A DNA stretch of 64,000 bases from Sporohalobacter salinus (GTDB taxonomy: Bacteria > Bacillota > Halanaerobiia > Halobacteroidales > Acetohalobiaceae): contig NZ_JAFBEG010000001.1 in the NCBI RefSeq assembly GCF_016908635.1, positions 124,001-188,000 on the forward strand, read 5' to 3'. Position 1 is the stretch's first letter. Each line of letters starts with the position of its first letter. The notes under the pieces are model-generated. The model was not told the DNA's origin and ran no database searches. It was given only the letters and a program-made list of their open reading frames with translations. Below, one piece after another: positions 35,801 to 44,125 of the stretch. The translations under genes and the position numbers were made by a program.

Positions 35801-35932
35801 GTAATTGGAGGATTAACAACTGCAACTTTCCTAACATTATTAGTAATTCCTACATTATATCTAAGTTTAGAAAAGGTTAAAGACTTTATTGTTGCTTTAC
35901 CTGGAAAATTAAAAAATAAAGTAGTAGGTTAG
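32819..35932 (+). CDS. RND efflux transporter (AcrB/HAE1 type)
   Basis: The 1,037-residue inner membrane pump has two repeats of six membrane segments and two large periplasmic loops. Characteristic motifs are SVDRPVTTVMLILIILVLG at the N-terminus, SGAAPEEIEQSITRPLEE, and GVGMLVDNSVVVLENIFRH in segment 4 with the proton-relay Asp. In the second half are AIILVYMVLASQFESL, MLAGIVVNNAIVLVDYI and RLRPVLMTALTTILGLIP. It exports drugs, bile-like compounds or solvents using the proton gradient; substrates cannot be told from sequence. Confidence 0.96.
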   Translation: MKLSEFSVDRPVTTVMLILIILVLGGIAFTRLSVDLYPDMTIPVISVSTDYSGAAPEEIEQSITRPLEEGLATVDDIDSVSSTSREGLSQINLEFDWGTDMDMAAVDVREQVSLIKDKLPDEAEEPIVKKVDLDQIPILIFGVSSDQRSGLELKDFAEENIKDELEKIPGLASASIVSGENRQININVNREKLEGYNLSISQVTDALRQENINLPGGEITERPTEYLLRTEGQFENIDQIKNVIIAMRQQKPITISDIAEVEDGYEDREVYVRVNERKTVGAMVTKQSGANTVEVINRAKKKLEKIKKNLPSDIHIDISRDQSKFIKKSIATVQQNVLTGGLFAVIILFLFLRSFRSTFIIGAAIPITVIAAFGLLYYSGYTLNLMTLGGLALGVGMLVDNSVVVLENIFRHLQHEGADPIRAAKQGSSEVGTAVFASTMTTLAVFIPISFVEGIAQELFGPFSMTVAFALFASFIIAITFVPMSSARLLSFNNVEENKDDDEEKVTVRIANKVMDVYRQMLDWCLDHRKTVLTMAVILFVASLALFPFIGKEFMPDSERDAFRIMVELPVGTDLETTNQESKKIEDIITQIPEVRVAFNLLGDTGGKGSTSGSNEAMFMIRLIDEEKRERSTSEIQEEIRSKLPPIPGAEIRFAEASMLGGSGNDSALNIKVFGEDLDRLESLAKQVKKEAQKVSGTRDIYSSVDEGKPEIRVDVDRKRAADLGLGVNKIGKTVETYVNGRTATQYHGTDDGDTVDIEVRLAKKDRTMIQQLDSMKIMTSKGRFIPLNSVAKIVQTKGPTKIDREDQQRHVSVYSDIEGRDLGSVVADIESRVKSNVELPANYRIEYGGENEDMQETFKNLSMALVVAIILVYMVLASQFESLLHPFTVMLTLPLTLIGVLAALFLTGETISATSMIGVIMLAGIVVNNAIVLVDYINILRSRGLRRREAVLEAGPIRLRPVLMTALTTILGLIPIAAGWGSGSEGMAPMGIAVIGGLTTATFLTLLVIPTLYLSLEKVKDFIVALPGKLKNKVVG

Positions 35933-35973
35933 ATTTATAGTTAGCTGGTAGGAAGAATAGAATTATATAAATT

Positions 35974-36015
35974 AAAGTCTGAGGACTATAATTTTATAGG
36001 ACTCAGACTTTCTTT
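35974..36015. terminator. shared terminator between RND and MATE genes
   Basis: AAAGTCTGAG (35974-35983) pairs with CTCAGACTTT (36002-36011) around an AT-rich loop; T-rich tracts lie on both sides. The two neighbouring genes converge here. Confidence 0.85.
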
Positions 36016-37420
36016 ATTTATATGGTTTTACTGTTTTTTCTTCTTTATTAATTATATTTTTCTTCCAATGACCACGTTTAAACCAGAGAATAGCTGTTAG
36101 ACTTCCAGCAACATTAGAAACAACAAAAGACCACCAGATTCCAGTAGCGCCCCATCCAAAGACCTTACTTAGGATATTAGCTAAAGGAATTCTTATAATC
36201 CAGAGAGAAAAAATAGAAAAGAACATTGCTGAGAGAGTATTTCCAGCTCCGCGAAATCCACCGTTAATTACTATTAAGACTCCCATAAATCCAAAGAAGA
36301 GTCCATTAATTTGCATAAATGAACTACCTATCTTTACTACTTCAGGGTTATTATTGAATATTTTAATAATAAGTTGTGGTACTGTAAAAAAAGCAACTCC
36401 TAAAGTAGATAAAAGAATAAAATTCAGTCCTGTACTTAGATAAGCGCTTTTTTCAGCGCGATTGATTTTATTGGCTCCTAGGTTTTGTCCTACCATAGTA
36501 GTTGTAGCTGTAGAAAATCCTCGAGAGGGCATGATTACTAATGATAAAACTCTAGTACAGATACCGAAAGCAGCTACTGTCATAGTTCCAAAATGGGCCA
36601 CAATGCTCATCATAGCTGTCATTCCTAATCCTCTTGTTGATTGTTCAATAGCAGCTGGAGCTCCTAAATTAATTATTTCTTTAATTAATTTAAAGTCAAA
36701 TTTTAGATGTTTCCATTTTAAGTTTAGGCCATAAGTTCCTTTCCATAAAAAATAGATACTTAAAAGAGCTACTATAGCTCTAGAAAAGACAGTAGCTACT
36801 GCTGCTCCACTGACTCCTAGTTCGGGGAAAAAGCTGATTCCAAAAATCAAGAATGGATCGAGAACAAGATTTATTAAGGTGGACACAAACATTAGCTTCA
36901 TTGGGGTAATGCTATTACCATTACCACGCAGTAATGCTGAAAAGATAAAGAAAACGAACATAAAAGACATACCAAAAAATAGAATTCGCATATAGTTTAC
37001 TGCTAATGGAAGTACTTGTTTTGAAGCTCCCATCCACTTAAGAAAGTTGGGAGTAAAGATTATACCGATTATCGAACAGAAAAGAGCAATACTGAGTACG
37101 AAGCTGAATATTTGACCAACTACATGATTTACTTTCTCTTTTTCATTAGCACCAGTATATTGAGCAACTAAGGTAGTACCAGCAATTGTAAACCCGATAC
37201 CTAAGGATAATAAAACAAAGACGATAGGAAAACTTAATGAGATAGCGGCTACAGATTTAGCTCCTACTCTTCCTACCCAGATAGTGTCAACTATATTATA
37301 TGTCATTTGCATTAAGTTGCTTAAGATAATTGGCCAGGATAGTTGAAATAATGATTTAATAAGTGATCCTTCAGTTGAATCAATCTGTTTCCCTAACCGT
37401 TTTTGTAATTTTTCTCCCAT
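36014..37420 (-). CDS. MATE-family efflux transporter
   Basis: The 468-residue protein has twelve predicted membrane segments and MATE motifs: SLFQLSWPIILSNLMQMTYNIVDTIWVGRVG at the first segment, LRGNGNSITPMKLMFVSTLINLVLDPFLIFG in the middle, and a related second half. It would expel cationic drugs in exchange for Na+ or H+. ATG follows AAAGGAGG. Confidence 0.94.
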   Translation of the reverse strand: MGEKLQKRLGKQIDSTEGSLIKSLFQLSWPIILSNLMQMTYNIVDTIWVGRVGAKSVAAISLSFPIVFVLLSLGIGFTIAGTTLVAQYTGANEKEKVNHVVGQIFSFVLSIALFCSIIGIIFTPNFLKWMGASKQVLPLAVNYMRILFFGMSFMFVFFIFSALLRGNGNSITPMKLMFVSTLINLVLDPFLIFGISFFPELGVSGAAVATVFSRAIVALLSIYFLWKGTYGLNLKWKHLKFDFKLIKEIINLGAPAAIEQSTRGLGMTAMMSIVAHFGTMTVAAFGICTRVLSLVIMPSRGFSTATTTMVGQNLGANKINRAEKSAYLSTGLNFILLSTLGVAFFTVPQLIIKIFNNNPEVVKIGSSFMQINGLFFGFMGVLIVINGGFRGAGNTLSAMFFSIFSLWIIRIPLANILSKVFGWGATGIWWSFVVSNVAGSLTAILWFKRGHWKKNIINKEEKTVKPYK

Positions 37421-37478
37421 TATTTAACTAACCTCCTTTATTGATTATTTTAATATTAGAGAAGATAGTACCCATTGC

Positions 37479-37507
37479 ATGATAACATTGTCAAGTTATT
37501 CTGTCAA
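37479..37507 (-). promoter_or_regulatory. promoter of the minus-strand MATE gene
   Basis: On the minus strand TTGACA (37507-37502), a 17-base spacer and TATCAT (37484-37479), the same combination as the mtrB promoter, lie about 60 bp before the MATE start. Confidence 0.7.
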
Positions 37508-37583
37508 TTCTTATAATTAACTTTATATTTAGAAATTTTAGTGTTAAACTTGTTGTATAAATAAAAGTAAGGAGTTGATGGTA

Positions 37584-37862
37584 ATGATCGGCTGTTGTAC
37601 AGTAGAAATTAGAATTCCAATGAGTAATACATTAAAATATAAACGAGGAATTATTAAAAGTATGTCTGAAAGACTTAAAAATCAATTTAATATAGCAGTG
37701 GCAGAGGTGGATAAGAATGATAATTTGAAGTTAGCAACTATCGGAATAGTAACTATTAGTAATGATAATAAGTATATAGATCAGCTTTTAAGTAAAGTAG
37801 TAAAGTTTATAGAAAAAGAAAGAGAGATACAGTTAGTAGATTATTCAATTGAATTTATTTAG
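37584..37862 (+). CDS. DUF503 (YlxP-like) protein
   Basis: The 92-residue product matches the DUF503 family: it begins MIGCCTVEIRIP, followed by TLKYKRGIIKSMSERLKNQFNIAVAEVD and the C-terminal VDYSIEF. YlxP of Bacillus lies in the infB-rbfA operon and is linked to ribosome function; here the gene stands alone. ATG 37584 is 9 bases after AAGGAG; ATG 37578 is too close. Confidence 0.88.
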   Translation: MIGCCTVEIRIPMSNTLKYKRGIIKSMSERLKNQFNIAVAEVDKNDNLKLATIGIVTISNDNKYIDQLLSKVVKFIEKEREIQLVDYSIEFI

Positions 37863-37925
37863 TAGAGAAATAGAGTAAAATGATTATTGATTTGACTCAA
37901 TCATTTGAATTTAATATTGATAATT

Positions 37926-37966
37926 AATAGCTTCTTTGGGATTCCCAGAGAAGCTATTTTTTCTTT
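37926..37966 (+). terminator. terminator after DUF503 gene
   Basis: AATAGCTTCTTTGGG (37926-37940) pairs with 37944-37958 (one G-T), loop ATT, followed by TTTTCTTTT. Confidence 0.92.
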
Positions 37967-38041
37967 TGTCTAAATTTAAATGCACGTAACAAAATTTGAC
38001 ACATAAATATACCATAAAAAGGTAAGAGGGGAGGGATATAT

Positions 38042-38572
38042 ATGGATGGGTTATCAGTAGCCCGTAATATTTTAGTTCAAGAAAGATTATTATCTTTTCT
38101 TTATCGTCGACTGGATAGACATGTTACTGATGAAAATTTAAAAGAAATAGTTGATCGATTACGGAGGTTCCAGAGCCGACAGCTTCAATTGCTTAATGAA
38201 TTGATTGAAGAATTAGAAATACCGATGCCGCCATCGGGAGTAAGATATGCAGAATATATAGTTCAACGTGGAGATACACTCTTTTTAATTGCTCAAAGGT
38301 ATAATACTACTGTAGCTAATCTTTTACGGATAAATCCTGAGATTGAAGATCCAGATAATATTCAGGTAGGGATGAAGATAAATCTTCCAATTGTTTTACC
38401 TCAGCCGCCGGAGTGTTGTTTTGAGTATACTGTTAGAATGGGAGATACATTATTCAAATTAGCACAAAGATTTAATACTACAGTCAATGAACTTGTCTTC
38501 TTTAATAGTATTAGTGACCCAGATCTTATTTACCCTGGGCGCATTTTAATTATACCATGTGATGAGAAATAG
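38042..38572 (+). CDS. protein with two LysM domains
   Basis: The 176-residue protein has a helical N-terminal region of about 70 residues without a signal peptide and two LysM peptidoglycan/chitin-binding domains: YIVQRGDTLFLIAQRYNTT (from about residue 78) and YTVRMGDTLFKLAQRFNTT (from about 130). Cytosolic LysM proteins of this shape occur in spore coats and cortex of Firmicutes (SafA, YhbB types), which is a possible role but not shown here. It has its own AGGGGAGGG ribosome binding site. Confidence 0.88.
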   Translation: MDGLSVARNILVQERLLSFLYRRLDRHVTDENLKEIVDRLRRFQSRQLQLLNELIEELEIPMPPSGVRYAEYIVQRGDTLFLIAQRYNTTVANLLRINPEIEDPDNIQVGMKINLPIVLPQPPECCFEYTVRMGDTLFKLAQRFNTTVNELVFFNSISDPDLIYPGRILIIPCDEK

Positions 38573-38595
38573 TAGAATAGTTATTTTGGAATAGT

Positions 38596-38623
38596 TTAAG
38601 TGTGGGGATATCCCCACACTTAA
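38596..38623. terminator. perfect palindrome, probable terminator
   Basis: TTAAGTGTGGGGAT followed immediately by its exact complement (28 bases in all) lies 24 bp after the LysM gene. There is no long T-run, so weak termination or an operator remain possible. Confidence 0.6.
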
Positions 38624-38771
38624 TTCAATAAGACCGATAGAAAGCAGGTTGATGTGATATCCATTTTCATATATCATAATAACTGAATAATGTTTTTATT
38701 AAAAGCTTAATAGTTTATATTATGCAAGGAGGATAGAGGCATAGATTGATTAATTTGTTGGAGGTTTTATT

Positions 38772-40148
38772 ATGCCTGAAGTTGAGTTAACTAAAGATTC
38801 AGATCGGTTAGGAACAGAAAATATTCTACCGTTACTTATTAAACTTTCGGTGCCAGGGATTATAGGAATGGGGACTCAGTCATTATATAATGTGATTGAT
38901 AGTATTTATATAGGACGTTTAAGTAAAGAAGCGCTTTCGGCTGTTTCTTTAGCCTTTCCAGTGCAGATGATATTAATTGCAATTGGAGCTGGAACAGGTG
39001 TAGGAATTAGTTCATTAATTTCTCGTTTATTAGGGAAAGACAAAGATAATAAAGCTAGTAATGCAGCTGAACATGTTATTTTGATTACTTTAGTTTACGG
39101 TTTAATAGTTGGGGTAGGTGGACTTCTTTGGGCTGATGAATTAATTAACATTTTCACTGATAATTCTAATCTAGTTACTATGGCAGTTGAGTATATTAGA
39201 GTTATTATGATGGGGTCAATGGCATTATTCTTTCCAATGATTGCTAATAACGTTTTGCGTGGAGCAGGTAATACCTTTGCTCCAATGGTAATGTTAGTTA
39301 TTGGAGCAGTTTTAAATATTATTATTGATCCTTTTTTAATTTTTGGTATTGGTATTTTTCCTAAGCTAGGCATTCAAGGTGCTGCTGTAGCTACTATTCT
39401 TTCTAGATTAATCGGTGGGATTTTTATTGCTTATATATTATTTAAGAGACAGAAGCAGATTGAATTTAGTTTAAATAAATTTGAATTTGATTTTCAGCTT
39501 ATTAAAGAAATTTATCGTGTAGGGCTGCCGGCTATGGCTATGCCGCTTTCTGCTAGTGTGATGATTGCGGGAGTCAATAAAATTATAGTTAGTTATAGTA
39601 CTTTAGCTATTGCTGTTTTTGGTATTTACTTTAGGCTACAGTCTTTTGTGTTTTTACCAATTATTGGTTTGAATCAGGGTTATATGCCGATTGTAGGTTA
39701 TAATTATGGACATGAGAATCCAGAACGAATGAAAAAAACAATTAAACTGGGGTTGACAGTTAGTGCTGTCTTTACTACCATTGGCTTTATTATTTTTCAG
39801 GTTTTTTCTAGAGAGTTAATTCAATTATTTAATCGTAGTCCTGAATTATTAGAAATGGGAATGACAGCTTTGAAGCGTTTAACACTTGCTTTTCCGATTA
39901 TGGGGCCAGCTTTGGTTGCTTCTAGTACATTCCAGGCTGTTGGAAAGGGGCTGCCTAGTTTGGTTCATTCAGCTGCTAGACAGGTTTTTTTACTTTTTCC
40001 GATTATGTATTTATTAGGGAAAATATATGGTTTGAACACACTTTGGTTTGCTTTGCCGATTGCTGAATTTGTTGCAGCAGTAGGAATAATTACTTGGATG
40101 GTTATTACTCTTCGTACTCTTTTTACTGAATTACGGAATGCTAAATAA
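38772..40148 (+). CDS. MATE-family efflux transporter
   Basis: The 458-residue protein has twelve predicted membrane segments and MATE signatures: LIKLSVPGIIGMGTQSLYNVIDSIYIGRL, LRGAGNTFAPMVMLVIGAVLNIIIDPFLIFG and GLNQGYMPIVGYNYG. It is only distantly related to the MATE gene at 36-37.4 kb and is on the other strand. ATG follows TTGGAGG. Confidence 0.94.
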   Translation: MPEVELTKDSDRLGTENILPLLIKLSVPGIIGMGTQSLYNVIDSIYIGRLSKEALSAVSLAFPVQMILIAIGAGTGVGISSLISRLLGKDKDNKASNAAEHVILITLVYGLIVGVGGLLWADELINIFTDNSNLVTMAVEYIRVIMMGSMALFFPMIANNVLRGAGNTFAPMVMLVIGAVLNIIIDPFLIFGIGIFPKLGIQGAAVATILSRLIGGIFIAYILFKRQKQIEFSLNKFEFDFQLIKEIYRVGLPAMAMPLSASVMIAGVNKIIVSYSTLAIAVFGIYFRLQSFVFLPIIGLNQGYMPIVGYNYGHENPERMKKTIKLGLTVSAVFTTIGFIIFQVFSRELIQLFNRSPELLEMGMTALKRLTLAFPIMGPALVASSTFQAVGKGLPSLVHSAARQVFLLFPIMYLLGKIYGLNTLWFALPIAEFVAAVGIITWMVITLRTLFTELRNAK

Positions 40149-40256
40149 TATAGATAAGGTTTATTTTTACTACTTAGTAAAAAGTTTAGTTTGATGTAAT
40201 TAATCCTTCGGTTATTGGTAATAATAGAAGTAGACTGAAGTAAGGGGGGGGAAGTT

Positions 40257-40904
40257 ATGAGAGTACCAGACCATATAGGAGTTATTCCTGATGGCAATCG
40301 TCGCTGGGCTGAGAGCAATGGGCTTTCTAAGGAGCAGGGATATGCGCATGGACTTAGTCCAGGAGTAGAATTGCTGCGGCTTTGTAAAGAAGTTGGTATT
40401 AATGAAATTACTTACTATGGATTTACTACTGATAATACTAAGCGTCCGCCTAAACAGATTTCTGCTTTTAGACAGGCCTGTATAGATGCGGTGGAGAGGT
40501 TAGCTACTGAAGATGCTTCCTTATTGGTAATTGGTGATAGTCAGGCAGATGTATTTCCAGATAAGTTAAAGCCATATACTGAAAAGAGACAAACTTTTGG
40601 TAATGATGAAATTAAAGTTAATTTCTTAGTTAATTATGGTTGGGAGTGGGATTTAAATAATATAAGTAAGGTAGAGGATATATCACGACAGAAACTTAAA
40701 AATCAGTTAAATTCCAATCAGGTTTCGCAGGTTGATTTAGTAATTCGTTGGGGAAATCGCAGAAGGCTAAGTGGATTTTTGCCGGTACAGTCAGTTTATG
40801 CTGACTTCTATGTTGTGGATGAGTATTGGCCTGATTTTGAGCCTGCGCAATTTTATGAGGCGTTAGAATGGTATGATAAGCAAGATATTACATATGGAGG
40901 ATAA
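40257..40904 (+). CDS. divergent cis-prenyltransferase (UppS-like)
   Basis: The 215-residue protein aligns with undecaprenyl diphosphate synthase: HIGVIPDGNRRWA at the N-terminus, GINEITYYGFTTDNTKRPP, NFLVNYGWEWD, VDLVIRWGNRRRLSGFL and VDEYWPDF ending in GG. UppS joins isopentenyl units to make the cell-wall lipid carrier. Key positions differ: DGNGRW reads DGNRRW, SSEN reads TTDN, the Glu of RTGGEHR is Arg, and the Glu of AELYF is Asp. It is also shorter than usual (about 240-250). It is not beside cdsA or frr, where the housekeeping uppS normally lies, so this is probably a paralog with another chain length or role. Confidence 0.75.
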   Translation: MRVPDHIGVIPDGNRRWAESNGLSKEQGYAHGLSPGVELLRLCKEVGINEITYYGFTTDNTKRPPKQISAFRQACIDAVERLATEDASLLVIGDSQADVFPDKLKPYTEKRQTFGNDEIKVNFLVNYGWEWDLNNISKVEDISRQKLKNQLNSNQVSQVDLVIRWGNRRRLSGFLPVQSVYADFYVVDEYWPDFEPAQFYEALEWYDKQDITYGG

Positions 40905-40922
40905 AAATTAATTATGTTAATT

Positions 40923-40953
40923 AGCATACCTTATTCAGGTATGCTTTTTATAT
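40923..40953 (+). terminator. terminator after the UppS-like gene
   Basis: AGCATACCT (40923-40931) pairs with AGGTATGCT (40937-40945), followed by TTTTATATTTTT. Confidence 0.88.
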
Positions 40954-40988
40954 TTTTAATTAATGATATTGAGATAACTTATTATAGC

Positions 40989-41025
40989 GATACGTAAATG
41001 TATTATAGTGATTCATTTATGTATC
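40989..41025 (+). promoter_or_regulatory. enhancer (UAS) pair upstream of the sigma-54 activator gene
   Basis: Two 16-bp boxes, GATACGTAAATGTATT (40989-41004) and GATTCATTTATGTATC (41010-41025), resemble the GATACA-N4-TGTATC sites before the two lysine operons and are 21 bp apart, two helical turns. Together they also form a 20-bp hairpin (40981-41000 with 41014-41033) followed by seven T, so the stretch may double as a terminator. The rest of 41040-41530 is AT-rich and without genes. Confidence 0.65.
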
Positions 41026-41312
41026 GCTATAATATTTTTTTAATTTAGATAAAAAGTTGATATATGACAATATAATTATGGTTTATGATATTAATTGCAA
41101 AAGTAAATTGGCGTTAGAGTATGTTTTATACTCTAAAGTACTTGAGTTTTCTATAAATATTTTAAAATCTAAAAATTCGAAGATGAATTTGGTGATACAG
41201 TTATGAATCAAAAATAAATATTTTTTTATCAGTTTTTTTATTTTTATTATTTGCAAGGCGTTTTAATTACTAAGTTGACGGAATTATAAGTTTTTTTAAA
41301 ATTTTAATATAA

Positions 41313-41329
41313 TTGGAACAAGCATTGCA
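41313..41329 (+). promoter_or_regulatory. sigma-54 promoter of the activator gene
   Basis: TTGGAACAAGCATTGCA has GG and GC exactly 12 bases apart, the -24/-12 pattern of RpoN promoters. It is 206 bp before the activator ATG, with AGTGAA 15 bases after the GC, as in the other two promoters. Confidence 0.72.
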
Positions 41330-41534
41330 ATTACTAATATAAGTGAAGTAGGTAAGCAGAATGAAAATAATTTTAATAGTTTATAAGAAAAATGGTTGTT
41401 TAAAAGAATTTCATTAGGTTGCTCAAAATTATTTTGAACATTTAAAAAAAGGGGGGGAGCTTAAGTTTGTTAGCTCTATCTTGAAAGAATGGAACAAATT
41501 TTCATTATATTTTTACATTGATAGGAGGGATTAA

Positions 41535-43619
41535 ATGAAAGTAGTAGATATAATGACTAAAAATCCGATTACCTTTAATAAAGATGAATCTATTAAAAAA
41601 GCTGCTAAAGTATTTTATACACAACAAATAGATGGAGCACCAGTAGTAGATTCAAAAGGTAAGCTAGAAGGTATTTTTACTAAATCTCATTTGATGAAAG
41701 CAGTAATAAAAGATTGGGATAATGAAAAGTTGATAGAAGATTTAATGACTAAGGAAATAGTTAAGATTACTAAGGATAAGAGCTTAGAAGAAGCATGGGA
41801 AATAAAGGTAGGTAGGTTACCAGTTGTTAATGAAAAAAATATAGTAATAGGAATTGTAACTAAAACGGATTTAGTTGAGATATTTTGGAACCAGGCCCAA
41901 AATATAAAAAAAGAGTTAGAGACTATACTTGATTCTTCTCATAATGGAATCCTTGCTATAAATGCGGAGGGGATAATTGTAACTTATAATGCTGCTGCAG
42001 AAGAGATGCTAGGTTATGATGCAGAGGAAGTAATTGGTAAGCCAATTAGATCTGTATTACCTAATTCTGGATTGTTGGATGTATTAAAAACAGGTGAAGC
42101 AGAATTTGGAGAAAAAATAAATATTGGTGAATTAACTGCTTTAACAAATAGAAGTCCTATTTTTCAAGATGGAGAAATAAACGGGTCAATGGCTATTTTT
42201 CAGGATATTTCTGATTTAGAACAAATCTCGGAAGAATTAAAAACAGTAAAAAATTTGAATAAAGAGTTAGATGCAATAATCGAGTCGGTATCTGATGGAC
42301 TTTATATTACAGATGGATATGGGGATACAATTAGAATTAATAGTGCTTATGAGAAGATCACAGGAATCAAAAGTGAAGAAGTATTAGGTAGAAATATGAA
42401 AGACTTAGTGGAAGAGGGGGTATTTTCTGAAGCAGTTACCTTCCAAGTATTAGACAAAAGAGAGCCAGTAAGTGTTATGCATGAGATTAAAACAGGACAG
42501 AAAGTTTTGAGTACTGGGAATCCTGTTTTTAACGAAGACGGTGAAATAGTTCGAATAGTAACTACTGCAAGAGATGTGAAAAAATTAAATCATTTAAAAA
42601 AAGAATTAGAAAAGACAAAGGAATTAAGTGAAAGATATTATTCTGAATTGGAACAGCTTCGTTCTCAGCAATTAGAGCTTGATGATGAAATAGTAGTAAA
42701 GAGTAGTAAGATGGAGAAGGTGTTTGATTCAGCATTGCAAGTTGGAAAAGTTGATTCGACAGTTTTGATTACTGGTGAATCAGGAGTAGGTAAAGAAATA
42801 GTAGCCCAAGCTATACATAAGGCTAGTGAAAGAAAAAATAATTCATTAATAAAAGTTAATTGTGGAGCAATACCGGATAATTTATTGGAAGCAGAATTAT
42901 TTGGTTATGAAAAAGGAGCATTTACAGGTGCTAAGTCAGATGGTAAGTTAGGAATGTTTGAGTTAGCTGATAAGGGGACATTATTTTTAGATGAAGTCGG
43001 TGAATTACCATTAAATTTACAGGTTAAACTGTTACGGGCATTACAAGAAGAAAAAATAAAGAGAGTAGGTGGAACTGAACGTATTAAGATTGATACTAGA
43101 ATAATAGCAGCTACTAATCAAGATTTAAAGAGAATGATGGAAGAAAGAAAATTTAGAGAGGATCTTTATTATAGACTTAATGTAGTACCAATTTATATTC
43201 CTCCTTTACGTGAAAGAAAAGAAGATATTGCTCCTTTAATCTTTAATTTTCTTCAGAAATTCAATGAGGAATATGATGCTAATAGAAAAATATCATTAGA
43301 TGTAATAGAAACTTTAGAGGAGTATAGCTGGCCAGGAAATGTAAGAGAATTAAAAAATTTAGTTGAAAGATTTGTAGTAATGTCAATGCAGGAAAAAATT
43401 GAATTAAGTAGTTTGCCTAAAAAAATAGAAAAATCTAAATATGAAGGGAAAAGTATTAAAGTTTCTGAGATAATACCACTTAAAAAAGCTGTTTCTAGAG
43501 TAGAAAAAAATATAATTGAAATGGCCTTGAAAAAATATAATACCACTTATAAGGTAGCAAAAGCTTTAGGTGTAAGTCAACCTACTGTAGTTAGAAAAAA
43601 GAATAAATATAAACTTTGA
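41535..43619 (+). CDS. sigma-54-dependent transcriptional activator (CBS-PAS-PAS-AAA+-HTH)
   Basis: The 694-residue protein has two CBS motifs (residues 1-120), a PAS domain (about 130-230), a second PAS domain (about 245-350) and a short coiled coil. The AAA+ domain (about 390-625) carries Walker A GESGVGKE, the sigma-54 contact loop GAFTGA in YEKGAFTGAKSDG, and arginine-finger region FREDLYYRLNVVPIYIPPLRERK. A TyrR-like helix-turn-helix lies at the end (TYKVAKALGVSQPTVVRK). It would remodel RNA polymerase-RpoN at -24/-12 promoters. The CBS and PAS domains may sense nucleotides, redox state or a small ligand such as lysine. It stands just before the lysine operons, whose promoters carry matching enhancer repeats. 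Confidence 0.95.
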   Translation: MKVVDIMTKNPITFNKDESIKKAAKVFYTQQIDGAPVVDSKGKLEGIFTKSHLMKAVIKDWDNEKLIEDLMTKEIVKITKDKSLEEAWEIKVGRLPVVNEKNIVIGIVTKTDLVEIFWNQAQNIKKELETILDSSHNGILAINAEGIIVTYNAAAEEMLGYDAEEVIGKPIRSVLPNSGLLDVLKTGEAEFGEKINIGELTALTNRSPIFQDGEINGSMAIFQDISDLEQISEELKTVKNLNKELDAIIESVSDGLYITDGYGDTIRINSAYEKITGIKSEEVLGRNMKDLVEEGVFSEAVTFQVLDKREPVSVMHEIKTGQKVLSTGNPVFNEDGEIVRIVTTARDVKKLNHLKKELEKTKELSERYYSELEQLRSQQLELDDEIVVKSSKMEKVFDSALQVGKVDSTVLITGESGVGKEIVAQAIHKASERKNNSLIKVNCGAIPDNLLEAELFGYEKGAFTGAKSDGKLGMFELADKGTLFLDEVGELPLNLQVKLLRALQEEKIKRVGGTERIKIDTRIIAATNQDLKRMMEERKFREDLYYRLNVVPIYIPPLRERKEDIAPLIFNFLQKFNEEYDANRKISLDVIETLEEYSWPGNVRELKNLVERFVVMSMQEKIELSSLPKKIEKSKYEGKSIKVSEIIPLKKAVSRVEKNIIEMALKKYNTTYKVAKALGVSQPTVVRKKNKYKL

Positions 43620-43631
43620 TTCTAAGATATT

Positions 43632-43667
43632 GATACAGCATTGTATTTTCTAATACAACATTGTATC
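43632..43667 (+). promoter_or_regulatory. enhancer boxes 1 and 2 for nhaC-kamA
   Basis: GATACAGCATTGTATT (43632-43647) and AATACAACATTGTATC (43652-43667) are inverted repeats whose starts are 20 bp apart. They begin 13 bp after the activator gene stop. Confidence 0.8.
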
Positions 43668-43729
43668 AAAATTACTTTCCTTTGATTGTAAAGAAAGTCA
43701 ATAAAGATTTAAAGAGTTAAAATGACATC

Positions 43730-43745
43730 GATACAACTTTGTATC
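43730..43745 (+). promoter_or_regulatory. enhancer box 3 for nhaC-kamA
   Basis: GATACAACTTTGTATC, a perfect GATACA-N4-TGTATC dyad, starts 78 bp after box 2 and 164 bp before the -24 GG. Confidence 0.8.
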
Positions 43746-43891
43746 GATGTAGTACATATGAGAGTTACTAGGGGTTTAATAGATTAAATATAAGTGAAAT
43801 TTATTTTAAAAAATAATTTTAAAAAGGGAAAATGATAGCTATATAAGTTGAAATTTGATAAAAAACTGTTTTTTTATTCTTTTTAGAAAAT

Positions 43892-43908
43892 TTGGAATAT
43901 ATCTTGCA
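43892..43908 (+). promoter_or_regulatory. sigma-54 promoter of nhaC-kamA
   Basis: TTGGAATATATCTTGCA has the GG/GC pair 12 bases apart. AGTGAAAGTTAGCACAAA at 43920-43937, at the expected start of the RNA, is shared almost exactly with the kdd promoter. Confidence 0.85.
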
Positions 43909-44125
43909 AAGTATAATATAGTGAAAGTTAGCACAAAGTTTAACAAACTAGAATAGAGGAGGGGATTATAAAGATTTTAGTTTATGAGTTATAGAATGGT
44001 TGAATTTGAATGGGAATGAAAATAAAAAGAATAACAAGGTATTGAAGAATAGCAACTATTATTAAGTCGGAGTCATGCGGTGTTTAGTTTATAGTAAATA
44101 ATTTAAAACGGGAGGAATTAAAAAC

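Noticed and set aside
38596-38623. The perfect 28-base palindrome as an operator of the following MATE gene.
   Set aside because: It is about 150 bp before the MATE start, has no recognisable promoter next to it and sits right after the LysM gene, so a terminator is simpler.
36014-40148. The two MATE genes as a recent duplication.
   Set aside because: Their sequences are only distantly similar and they lie on opposite strands with different flanks.
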